Assembly (NCBI RefSeq): GCF_000283515.1 | Contig: NC_015976.1 | Coordinates: 3,504,501 to 3,568,500, forward strand | Direction: 5' to 3' | Length of the DNA stretch: 64,000 bases | Source: Sphingobium sp. SYK-6 | GTDB taxonomy: Bacteria; Pseudomonadota; Alphaproteobacteria; Sphingomonadales; Sphingomonadaceae | Shown here: positions 56,841 through 64,000 of the stretch, piece after piece | How positions within the stretch are numbered: the first letter of the stretch is position 1 | Layout: every line of letters starts with the position of its first letter | Notes under the pieces: model-generated | What the model was told of the DNA's origin: nothing | The model's database searches: none | Seen by the model: the letters and a program-made list of their open reading frames with translations, nothing else | Position numbers and translations under genes: made by a program

Positions 56841-58193
56841 TCATTGCGCGTTGGCGCTGGCCTTTGCCGCTGCGGGATTGCTGATCCGCCAGACCATCCC
56901 GCCCACATCGTCGCTCACCAGCAGCGCGCCGTCGCGCGCGACCAGGACGCCCACCGGACGCCCCTGCGCATCGCCATCCTCGTTGAGGAAGCCGGTCAGC
57001 AGGTCGACGAGCTTGCCTTGCGGCACGCCTTTCTCGTTGAACGCGACATAAGCGACCTTGTAACCGGCCGGCGGCTTGCGGTTCCAGCTGCCGTGCAGGG
57101 CCACGAAAGCGCCATGATCGAACGGCGCGCCGAGCGCCGCGCCGGGGGTGAAGGCGAGCCCGAGCGGCGCGGTGTGTGCGCCGAGGCCAAAGGCGGGCCG
57201 CCTTGTATATTCGCGCAGATCATTGCGCTCGGGCTGCACGCGCTTGTCGATATAACCGCCCCAGTAATTCCACGGCCAGCCGTAGAAGGCAGCGAAATCC
57301 ACGTCAGTGAGATAGTCCGGCACGAGATCGGAGCCCAGCATGTCGCGCTCGTTGACCACCGCCCACAAGCCGCCCGTCCACGGATTGAAGGCGAGATCGG
57401 TGGGATTGCGCAGGCCGCTCGCGTAGATGTTGAACGCGCCCTCGCGCGGATCGATCTCGATCACGGCCGCGCGCAGATCTTCCTTCTCCAGACCGTTCTC
57501 GGCGATGTTACTGTTGGATCCCACGCCGATATAGAGCTTGCCGTCCGGTCCGGCGGCGAGGCTCTTGGTCCAGTGATAATTGGGCGCATTGGCGGGGAGG
57601 CTCGCGACTTTCCGGCCCGGCTCGGTGATCCGCACCGCGTCGGGCGTGTAGGGGAAGGCCATGAGGCTGTCGGTATTGGCGACGTAGAGCGTGTCCCCGA
57701 CGAGCGCCATGCCATAAGGCGAGTTCAGCCCCTCCAGGAAGCTGTAGCGGTCTTCCGCCACGCCGTCGCCGTCGCTGTCACGCAGGAGGGAAATGCGATT
57801 GGCCGACGGCGCGCCTGCGCCGGCCCGGCCCATGAGCTTCGCCATGACCCAGTCGGTGATGCCGTTCGTCGGGCGCGGCGGACTGGCGGTTTCCGCCACC
57901 AGCACGTCGCCATTGGGCAGCAGCAGCATGGTGCGGGGATGATCCAGCCCGGCCGCGAAACGCTGGACGCGCAGCCCTTTCGCTGCGACCGGCGCGGCAT
58001 GATCGGCCCAGCCCACGGCGCGCGCGACGACCACGGTCGGGATGATCTGGCGCCGGGGCTCGGTGAAACGCGGCTCGCGCCCTTCCAGCTCGGCTTCCGC
58101 GAGACGCGCCACATCCGGCCGCGACACATAGAAAAATATGCCGCCCGCCGCGATGACCAGCGCCAGCAGCGCCATGAGAATATATCTCTTCAT
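56841..58193 (-). CDS. Sorbosone/PQQ-glucose dehydrogenase-like six-bladed propeller
   Basis: 450 residues with an N-terminal anchor helix (MKRYILMALLALVIAAGGIFF) and beta-propeller repeats: VQRFAAGLDHPRTMLLLPNGDVLVAET, DSDGDGVAEDRYSFLEGLNSPYGMAL, DGKLYIGVGSNSNI, GLRNPTDLAFNPWTGGLWAVVNERD and HGSWNRKPPAGYKV. The family includes L-sorbosone dehydrogenase and soluble PQQ glucose dehydrogenase. The cofactor site is not verified, and no PQQ genes are near. Faces the periplasm. ATG 58193 chosen over GTG 58199. Confidence 0.86.
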   Translation of the reverse strand: MKRYILMALLALVIAAGGIFFYVSRPDVARLAEAELEGREPRFTEPRRQIIPTVVVARAVGWADHAAPVAAKGLRVQRFAAGLDHPRTMLLLPNGDVLVAETASPPRPTNGITDWVMAKLMGRAGAGAPSANRISLLRDSDGDGVAEDRYSFLEGLNSPYGMALVGDTLYVANTDSLMAFPYTPDAVRITEPGRKVASLPANAPNYHWTKSLAAGPDGKLYIGVGSNSNIAENGLEKEDLRAAVIEIDPREGAFNIYASGLRNPTDLAFNPWTGGLWAVVNERDMLGSDLVPDYLTDVDFAAFYGWPWNYWGGYIDKRVQPERNDLREYTRRPAFGLGAHTAPLGLAFTPGAALGAPFDHGAFVALHGSWNRKPPAGYKVAYVAFNEKGVPQGKLVDLLTGFLNEDGDAQGRPVGVLVARDGALLVSDDVGGMVWRISNPAAAKASANAQ

Positions 58194-58251
58194 GGGCACG
58201 ATCTATGCCGCCGGCCCGCCGCGCGCAACCGGAAGCCGCATCATCGACGAC

Positions 58252-58434
58252 TCAGCGCGGTCCCATTCGCCAGACAAGGATCGCGATGAGGACGCCGATC
58301 CCGAAGCCGGCGAGCAATCCGATCACCGGCTGGCCGAGAAAGCCGCCGAGAATCGTGCCGAGAAGCGAAAGCAGCGCGATCGGCGCGCCGCCGCCCATGC
58401 GTTGCCGGGGATCGGGAGAAGAGGGACCACTCAT
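58252..58434 (-). CDS. Small membrane protein of unknown function
   Basis: 60 residues: MSGPSSPDPRQRMGGGAP followed by a hydrophobic span (IALLSLLGTILGGFLGQPVIGLLAGFGIGVLIAILVW) that could form two helices linked at GQP, ending RMGPR. The frame continues upstream, but the N-terminal extension would be hydrophilic and low-complexity, and this ATG has AAGGCG upstream. Located between the propeller gene and a tiny divergent gene. A real but uncharacterised gene is likely. Confidence 0.55.
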   Translation of the reverse strand: MSGPSSPDPRQRMGGGAPIALLSLLGTILGGFLGQPVIGLLAGFGIGVLIAILVWRMGPR

Positions 58435-58625
58435 GCAGGCGCCTTGCCACGTCCCGGGGCGGGACGCCAGCCGTCCGATCGCGGGACCCTCTGTTTCGCG
58501 CCGGGACATGCCTAAGGCGCCTTTCACCACCGAATGCCCCGATGCCGTAGCGTCACGGCAAACTGGCACGATGCTTGGTTGGCTTTCCGGTGTCGGCGCC
58601 GGGCCGATCTCACGGGAAGCCATTC

Positions 58626-58835
58626 ATGCACCTGCCGATTCTGGTGGACCGTCAAAGCTATGAAGATGCCGCCGCGCTCATGGAAACCTTCGGGGAGCAT
58701 GCCAGCGTGGAAGCCGCCCTGCGCGCGGACAGGAGCCGCGAGCGCGGCAATCATGTCCACTTCTGCCGCTGGCGCCAGATCGAGCGGATGCTCCTGCTGC
58801 TGACCGCCGAGCAGGCGATGGGAACCATCCACTGA
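58626..58835 (+). CDS. Small conserved-looking protein of unknown function
   Basis: 69 residues, MHLPILVDRQSYEDAAALME to AEQAMGTIH, with a single Cys and a His-rich centre (GNHVHFCRWRQIERMLLL). Charged helical composition and GC-at-third-position codon use are gene-like. CGGGAAGCC precedes the ATG. I do not know the family. Cytoplasmic; no partner obvious. Confidence 0.6.
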   Translation: MHLPILVDRQSYEDAAALMETFGEHASVEAALRADRSRERGNHVHFCRWRQIERMLLLLTAEQAMGTIH

Positions 58836-58936
58836 TTCTTCCGTTGCGACCGTTGGACGCGTGTCGCCAGCCCCTCTCTTCCGGTTTCTCTCCCTATGTC
58901 CCCACGAGGTTTCCGGGAGAGAGGGGCTCTCGACTC

Positions 58937-60622
58937 TCAGGCTAGCCCGGCCTTGGCGCGCTCCTCGGCCACGAGTTCCTTGCGCGAGAGCTTGCCGACC
59001 AGCGTCCTGGGCAGGTTGTCGCGGATCTCGACCGCGCAGACCCGCTCATGCTTGCCGAGCTGTTCGTTGAGCCAGTCCTTGAGGCCGTCCCCTTCCACGC
59101 CTTCCGTCTTGTCCGCCCAGAGCGTCACGAAGGCCTTGGGGCACTCGCCCCGGTAGGAATCCGGAATACCGATCACTAGGGCCTCGCGCACGGCGGGATG
59201 GCGATAAAGCACTTCCTCGACCTGACTGGGAAACACCTTGAAGCCGCCCACCGCGATCATGTCCTTGATCCGGTCGACGACGCTGAAATAGCCATCCTCG
59301 TCCGCGGTCCCGACATCGCCGGTCCGCAGATAGCCATCGGCGAACACATCGCCGTCCGCCGCCGGATTGTTCCAGTAGCCTTGCATGATCTGGGGCCCGG
59401 AGACCGCGATCTCGCCCGGCACGCCCGGCGGCGCGCGTCGGCTGGGGTCCTCGCGATCAAGCAGCCGGATCCGCGTCGCGGGTATCGGTTGGCCGATGGT
59501 CCCCACCTTGCCGAGCCGGTCATAGGGATTGGCCGAGACCACGCCGCTGCTTTCCGTCAGGCCATAGCCTTCCACCAGCCGTGCGCCGGTCGCGCGCTCG
59601 AAATGCTCCTTGAGCGGCAGCGGCAGCGGCGCACCGCCCGAAATGCAGATGCGCAGGGATGAGAGATTGGTCTTCGCAAGATCCGGGCAATCCAGCAAGG
59701 CCTGGAACATCGTCGGCACGCCCGGAAGCGACGTGATCCTGGTGCGCTGGATCGCCGCCAGCACCTGCCGCGAATCGAACCGGGGCAGCATCACGATCTC
59801 ACCGCCATTGGCGACCGTGCGATTGAGCACCGCGGTATTGGCGAAGACATGGAAGAAGGGCAGCGCACCAAGAATGCGATCATTGTCATGCCAGGGGTCG
59901 AGCATATTGACCTGCCGGGCATTGGCCGTGAGGTTCTGGTGCGTCAGCATCGCGCCTTTGGGCCGGCCGGTCGTGCCGCCGGTATATTGCAGCAGCGCGA
60001 GATCACGCTCCGGATCGATGGCTGGCAGGGTTCGGGCCCCGTCGTTCGAGAGCATGTCGGCAAAGCGGGTCAGACGAGGATCGTGGGGGATCGGCTCGTC
60101 CGCCTTCCGCTTGAACAGGCGATACAGCATCGCCTTGCCAGCAGGCAGGGCCTCCGCCACGTTGCCCACCACGAGGCGCTCCACGCAGCACCGGTCGAGC
60201 ATGGCCCGGGCATTGCCGAGCAGTGGCCGGGCCGACAATGTCACCATCATCCGCGTGCCGCTGTCCTCGGCCTGATGATCCAGTTCCTCGACCGTGTAGA
60301 GCGGCGAGAAGTTCACCGCGATCGCCCCGGCCATCATGATCCCGTAATAAGCGGTGACATAATGCGGCACGTTGGGAAGATAGAGGCCCACCCGGTCGCC
60401 GGGACGGATGCCGAGATCGATCAATCCGCAGGCGAAGCGCCGCGCCGCGTCCAGGCACTCGGCATAATTGAATCGCCGCCCGTAGAAATCGATGAGCGAG
60501 CGCCCGCCATCGCGCTCCGCCGCCGCCTGCAACATGCCCGGAAGGGACAACGGCGCAAAATCCTGCGCCCAGCCGACGGGGTGATCATAATGGTCCTGCC
60601 AGACCGGGTTCTCGCTCTCCAT
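58937..60622 (-). CDS. fadD: Long-chain fatty acid-CoA ligase
   Basis: ATP-dependent acyl-CoA synthetase of 561 residues. AMP-binding signature LLQYTGGTTGRPKGAMLTHQNL (about residues 213-233), YGLTESSGVVSANPYDR, DGYLRTGDVGTADEDGYFSVVDR, and the catalytic Lys region NLPRTLVGKLSRKEL near the end. FadD-type N-terminus (PLSLPGMLQAAAERDGG). Feeds exogenous fatty acids into beta-oxidation or lipids. Monocistronic. Confidence 0.92.
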   Translation of the reverse strand: MESENPVWQDHYDHPVGWAQDFAPLSLPGMLQAAAERDGGRSLIDFYGRRFNYAECLDAARRFACGLIDLGIRPGDRVGLYLPNVPHYVTAYYGIMMAGAIAVNFSPLYTVEELDHQAEDSGTRMMVTLSARPLLGNARAMLDRCCVERLVVGNVAEALPAGKAMLYRLFKRKADEPIPHDPRLTRFADMLSNDGARTLPAIDPERDLALLQYTGGTTGRPKGAMLTHQNLTANARQVNMLDPWHDNDRILGALPFFHVFANTAVLNRTVANGGEIVMLPRFDSRQVLAAIQRTRITSLPGVPTMFQALLDCPDLAKTNLSSLRICISGGAPLPLPLKEHFERATGARLVEGYGLTESSGVVSANPYDRLGKVGTIGQPIPATRIRLLDREDPSRRAPPGVPGEIAVSGPQIMQGYWNNPAADGDVFADGYLRTGDVGTADEDGYFSVVDRIKDMIAVGGFKVFPSQVEEVLYRHPAVREALVIGIPDSYRGECPKAFVTLWADKTEGVEGDGLKDWLNEQLGKHERVCAVEIRDNLPRTLVGKLSRKELVAEERAKAGLA

Positions 60623-60758
60623 GCCGGAAAACTATGCGATGGCGGCGAGCAAGGCAATGCAGACGCGCGGACGCTACGGCGCGGCCTGCAGCGTCGGTCC
60701 GCGCCAGCCGCGACTCGGGAGGGACCGGCCCGGTCGGGGGCCGGTCATGCCATGATGC

Positions 60759-61406
60759 TCAGTCCTGCGACGGGCTGGAAAACAGCGCTTCCTCGGCGCG
60801 GCGCTGGGCTTCCTCGCGCTCCAGGCGCAGCTCGGCGATCAGGGCCTCGCGGTCGCCGGCGAGACGATTGTCCGTCGGCGCTTCGATGCCTGCCTTCTTC
60901 GCCGCCTTGGTGACGAGCAGGTCAAGCTCGCGCTGCGAGCACAGGCCCAGGGTCACCGGATCCTTGGGCTGGATGTTGGAGATGTTCCAGTGCGTGCGCT
61001 CGCGGATCGCCTGGATGGTGGTCCGCGTGGTGCCGATCAGCTTGCCGATCGCGCCGTCGGAGATCTCCGGATGGTGGCGCAGGATCCAGGCGATGCCGTC
61101 CGGCTTGTCCTGCCGCTTGGAGACCGGCGTGTAGCGCGGCCCCTTGGTGCGACGCACCGGATCGGGCCCCTTGAGCATCTGCAGGCGATAATCGGCATTC
61201 GCCTCGCCCTTGTGGATTTCGTCCATGGACAGCTCATGGGCGCGCACGGGATCGCGTCCGGTATATTTCGTGCCGGCGGTATCGTCGGCGATCGCCTGTA
61301 CTTCGAGAATGTGCAGGCCGCAGAATTCGGCGATCTGCTCGAAGCTGAGCGCGGTGTTGTCGACCAGCCAGCTGGCGGTGGCATGGGGCATGAGCGGCTG
61401 GGCCAC
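60759..61406 (-). CDS. trcR: Cell-cycle transcriptional regulator TrcR (DUF1013)
   Basis: 215 residues of the alphaproteobacteria-specific DUF1013 family. Hallmarks: MPHATASWLVDNTALSFEQIAEFCGLH, a helix-turn-helix-like start, GPRYTPVSKRQDKPDGIAWILRHHPEISDGAIGKLIGTTRTTIQAIRERTHWN (a second one), and NIQPKDPVTLGLCSQRELD. GTG 61406 is chosen for its AGGAGA site; homologues begin at this point (VAQPLMP). With ctrA it makes two cell-cycle regulators in the window. Confidence 0.9.
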   Translation of the reverse strand: MAQPLMPHATASWLVDNTALSFEQIAEFCGLHILEVQAIADDTAGTKYTGRDPVRAHELSMDEIHKGEANADYRLQMLKGPDPVRRTKGPRYTPVSKRQDKPDGIAWILRHHPEISDGAIGKLIGTTRTTIQAIRERTHWNISNIQPKDPVTLGLCSQRELDLLVTKAAKKAGIEAPTDNRLAGDREALIAELRLEREEAQRRAEEALFSSPSQD

Positions 61407-61526
61407 TGGAAATCTCCTGACGGTCAAAAAATGACACCAAAATGATAAGGGCCGCCCCTTGCGGAGCGGCCTGCCACAGCCAGATTTAGTATAGTCCGGC
61501 CCGCAGGGCAAGACCGCGTGGCGCCG

Positions 61527-62276
61527 TCATTCGGCCAGTCGCGCCATGGCGACGAGCTTCTCCCGCCAGGTCGGCCGCATGTAGAGCGGCGCGAGGAGCC
61601 TGCGCGCCAGCCGAGCCTTCGTGGAATGGCCGCTCGTGCCCAGCTGGTCGTGGCGGATGTCCTCCACGGCATAGCCGGCATGCCGCAGCTGCCAACTCAT
61701 GTGATCCATCGAATATTCCATCTGATGACCGAGCCCGACATGGGGCAGCGGAAGCTGGAACCGGTCGAGATAGTCCTTGCCCAGCACCATCCGCGTGATG
61801 TTGCGCAGGCGGAACAGGTTCGGCGTGGTCAGAAAGACGCGGCCGCCCGGGTTGAGCAGGGAGGAGAGCCTGCGGAACGTGACATAAGGCGGCTCCGGGA
61901 TATGCTCGATCACTTCCAGCATCACCACGAGGTCATAGCGCTTGTCGGCGTCGGGCACCGGCGGCTCCCAGGTGAGATTGCCGATCACGAAGGAGAGGCC
62001 GGCCGCATCGATGACCTTGCGGTATGATTCATTGATGTCGGCCACGGTGCAGTCCATGCCGAACATCTTGCTGAGCAGCAGCGCCATCTGGCCCCCGCCG
62101 AACTCGATCATCTTCATGTCCGAATCGAGGCCCATGTCGCAAAGCAATTGCAGCGAGCGCCAGTATCGTTCCCGGTCGATCTCGTAATATTCGGGCACTT
62201 CGAGAAAGTTGGATCCGATGACATGGTCGTTATAAGCCCGGTCGAATTCCGCGCGCGTCGGACTGCACTTCCCCAT
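61527..62276 (-). CDS. Class I SAM-dependent methyltransferase
   Basis: 249 residues. SAM-binding motif KMIEFGGGQMALLLS (about residues 56-70), acidic loop VADINES, VMLEVIEHIPEPPYV (motif IV-like) and NPGGRVFLTTPNLF. The C-terminal part is basic with hydrophobic patches, so a membrane-associated or lipid/glycan substrate is possible. ATG 62276 gives MGKCSPTRAEFDRAYN. The next genes on the same strand are a glycosyltransferase and an LpxH-like phosphoesterase 176 bases away, hinting at glycolipid work. Confidence 0.83.
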   Translation of the reverse strand: MGKCSPTRAEFDRAYNDHVIGSNFLEVPEYYEIDRERYWRSLQLLCDMGLDSDMKMIEFGGGQMALLLSKMFGMDCTVADINESYRKVIDAAGLSFVIGNLTWEPPVPDADKRYDLVVMLEVIEHIPEPPYVTFRRLSSLLNPGGRVFLTTPNLFRLRNITRMVLGKDYLDRFQLPLPHVGLGHQMEYSMDHMSWQLRHAGYAVEDIRHDQLGTSGHSTKARLARRLLAPLYMRPTWREKLVAMARLAE

Positions 62277-62451
62277 GAGCTTAATCGTCCTGCCTTCAAT
62301 TCGTGGAACAAGGCCCCGCTCGTATCGGGGAATGACGAAGAATTGGTATCGCCAGTCCCCCGCAAAGTCCATGCCCGCGCGGCATCGTGCGGCGGACGCG
62401 GCGCCCGTCCCGGGCATGCGATGGATCGGAGAGTCGCCCCGGGCGGGGATG

Positions 62452-63510
62452 TCAGGCAGCGCGCGCGTATCCGTCCTCGCCAAGCCAGTGCAGGCTGCCG
62501 AGGAACTGTTCGGCGCTCCGGCGCCAGCTGAAGCTGCGGCCAAAAGCAGCGCAGGCCGTGCGGTCCATGGTCAGCGCCCGCTCCACCGCCGTTTCGAGCC
62601 GCTCGTCCATGGCGCCGCTCGTTGGCGTGAGAACGTCGACCGGCCCCATCACCGGATAAGCGGCGACCGGCGTCCCGCAGGCCAGCGCTTCGATCATCAC
62701 CAAGCCGAACGTGTCGGTGCGGCTGGGGAAGACGAGGACGTCAGCGCCCCGATAGGCGTTCGCCAGCGCCTCCCCGGTCAGCAGCCCGAGGAAATGCGCA
62801 TCGGGGTAGCGCTGCTCCAGCGCCGCGCGGGCCGGCCCGTCACCGACCACGACCTTGGTGCCCGGCAGATCCAGTCGCAGGAAGGCCTCGATATTCTTCT
62901 CGACCGCCACCCGGCCGACATGCAGCATCACCGGCCCCGGCAGGCCGGCATAGGCCGGATGCGCCGGGCCATCGGGCGTGAAGAGCGCCAGGTCCACGCC
63001 CCGCCCCCAATGATGGGTCTGGCTGATGCCCGCGCGGTGGAGCCCGGCCCGGATCGAGGGCGTGGAGGTCAGCACCGCGCTGGCAGGACCATGGAACCAG
63101 CGGAAATAGGGCCAGAAGAGATCCGCCGAGAGGCCGGTCCGGCTCTGGACATAATCGGGGAAATTGGTGTGATAGGCCGTGGTGAAATGATAGCCGCGGC
63201 GCAGGCACCAGCGGCGCGCGGCGACACACAGCGGCCCTTCGGTCGCCAGATGGATGGCATCGGGACGGAAAGCGGCGATCATCCGGCCGATCGTCCCCGG
63301 GGCCGCCATGGCGAGGCGGATCTCGGGATAAGTGGGGCAAGGCAGGGTCGCGAAGCGGTCCGGGCCGATCACGTCCACCACATGGCCCATGGCCCCCAGC
63401 TCGGCACTGACGGACTGGAGCGTGCGCACCACGCCATTGACTTGCGGCGCCCATGCGTCGGTGACGATGAGAATGCGCCGCCCCGGGGCGATCTGCCCGA
63501 TCTCCGTCAA
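62452..63510 (-). CDS. Family 4 glycosyltransferase, mannosyltransferase-like
   Basis: 352 residues, GT-B fold: ILIVTDAWAPQVNGVVRTLQSV at the N-terminus, TAYHTNFPDYVQSRTG, HWGRGVDLALFTP, VMLHVGRVAVEKNIEAFL and the sugar-donor site FPSRTDTFGLVMIEALACGTPVAAY. These blocks match GDP-mannose- or UDP-glucose-dependent transferases that build glycolipids (MgtA/SqdX-like). TTG start at 63510 overlaps the upstream stop (TTGA), so coupled translation compensates for the weak codon. Paired with the phosphoesterase gene. Confidence 0.88.
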   Translation of the reverse strand: MTEIGQIAPGRRILIVTDAWAPQVNGVVRTLQSVSAELGAMGHVVDVIGPDRFATLPCPTYPEIRLAMAAPGTIGRMIAAFRPDAIHLATEGPLCVAARRWCLRRGYHFTTAYHTNFPDYVQSRTGLSADLFWPYFRWFHGPASAVLTSTPSIRAGLHRAGISQTHHWGRGVDLALFTPDGPAHPAYAGLPGPVMLHVGRVAVEKNIEAFLRLDLPGTKVVVGDGPARAALEQRYPDAHFLGLLTGEALANAYRGADVLVFPSRTDTFGLVMIEALACGTPVAAYPVMGPVDVLTPTSGAMDERLETAVERALTMDRTACAAFGRSFSWRRSAEQFLGSLHWLGEDGYARAA

Positions 63511-64000
63511 GCCGCCAGTTCCAGGAGCTGATCGGTCTCGGGCGTTTCCCGCGCGGCCATGATGTCGGCCCAGTGCAGGATTTCCATGCGCCCGTCATGA
63601 TGCTCGACAAGCGCGGTGCAGCCTTCCACCCAGTCGCCGTCATTATAATAAGTGATGTCGCCGAACTGGCGGATTTCCGCCGTGTGGATATGGCCGCAGA
63701 CCACCCCGTCCACATGGCGCCGCTCCGCTTCATGCGCAACGATCTCCTCGAAGCGCGATATGAAGGCCACCGCATTCTTGACCTTGTGCTTCGCCATCTT
63801 CGAGAGCGACCAATAAGGCATGCCAAGCAGCCGCCGTGCCTGGTTGACGCGGCGATTGATCGCCATCAGCGCGGTGTAGGCAGCGTCTCCCACCACGGCC
63901 AGCCAGCGATGTGCCAGCATGATCGCGTCGAACTCGTCGCCATGCAGGACGAGCAGCTTGCGCCCGTCGACGGTGGTGTGGATCATCTTGCGGCGGATCT
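63507..64000 (-). CDS. UDP-2,3-diacylglucosamine diphosphatase-like metallophosphoesterase, N-terminus off window
   Basis: Only the C-terminal part (about 164 codons) is inside; the frame is open to the right edge, so the ATG at 63986 is internal. LLVLHGDEFDAIMLAHRWLA and the second-half metal motif GVVCGHIHTAEIRQFGDITYYNDGDWVEGCTALVE are those of LpxH-like phosphoesterases. A lipid A or sphingoglycolipid precursor is the likely substrate. It overlaps the glycosyltransferase by 4 bases, forming a tight two-gene unit. Confidence 0.87.
   Translation of the reverse strand, partial: IRRKMIHTTVDGRKLLVLHGDEFDAIMLAHRWLAVVGDAAYTALMAINRRVNQARRLLGMPYWSLSKMAKHKVKNAVAFISRFEEIVAHEAERRHVDGVVCGHIHTAEIRQFGDITYYNDGDWVEGCTALVEHHDGRMEILHWADIMAARETPETDQLLELAA

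Overview
The window looks like a chromosomal segment of a sphingomonad (Alphaproteobacteria, order Sphingomonadales). Evidence: high GC with little intergenic space, a circularly permuted two-piece tmRNA with the tag ANDNEALALAA, the cell-cycle regulators CtrA and TrcR, a DksA that lacks most zinc-finger cysteines, a C-terminal PEPATWAMMI sorting signal, a LigE-type glutathione S-transferase and typical sphingomonad palindromic repeats. No rRNA, tRNA, CRISPR array, prophage or plasmid backbone was seen.

Layout. 0-6.5 kb: a Tat-exported glycosidase-like protein cut by the left edge, dcd, a Ser/Thr-phosphatase-like enzyme, ctrA with its control region, an acyltransferase, and a pseudouridine synthase overlapping the ribosome-rescue factor arfB. 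6.5-7.8 kb: a lower-GC orphan membrane gene flanked by repeat fragments. 7.8-19 kb: envelope proteins, free-methionine sulfoxide reductase, bpt, a modE-like gene with modABC, threonine dehydratase, and a tightly overlapping dehydrogenase-amidohydrolase-mannose-6-phosphate isomerase operon. 19-22.3 kb: a LigE-like etherase, then a TetR regulator divergent from a Rieske O-demethylase-like oxygenase with a clear operator between them. 22.3-27 kb: a LemA-TPM-TPM-Nudix operon, mscL, a small lipoprotein and ssrA. 27-29.2 kb: repeats plus a complete IS481-type element. 29.2-33.5 kb: a lipoprotein and TonB-dependent receptor pair. 33.5-35.5 kb: a decayed, repeat-rich stretch without a convincing gene. 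35.5-41.5 kb: a patatin-hydroxybutyrate dehydrogenase operon, a zinc peptidase, a possible small RNA, PilZ, DksA and a very Ser/Gly-rich surface protein. 41.5-64 kb: mainly housekeeping and envelope genes (serS-surE, a PEP-CTERM protein under a full CtrA box, K+ channel, rimO, aminopeptidase-NlpC/P60-argC, msrA, glycosyltransferases, Sua5, fadD, trcR, a methyltransferase, and an LpxH-like phosphoesterase-mannosyltransferase pair cut by the right edge).

Themes. Ribosome rescue is doubled (tmRNA plus ArfB), and methionine-oxide repair is doubled (fRMsr plus MsrA). Cell-cycle control is represented by ctrA and trcR, and CtrA-type sites lie in front of a PEP-CTERM surface protein and possibly a second, Ser-rich one. 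Aromatic/lignin metabolism is hinted at by the LigE-like and Rieske genes. The most distinctive non-coding signal is a set of dispersed palindromic repeats. One roughly 300 bp composite repeat occurs twice in inverted orientation, and its second copy is split by the IS481 element with a visible CGCA target duplication. The transposase has no stop codon inside the IS and reads on into the repeat.
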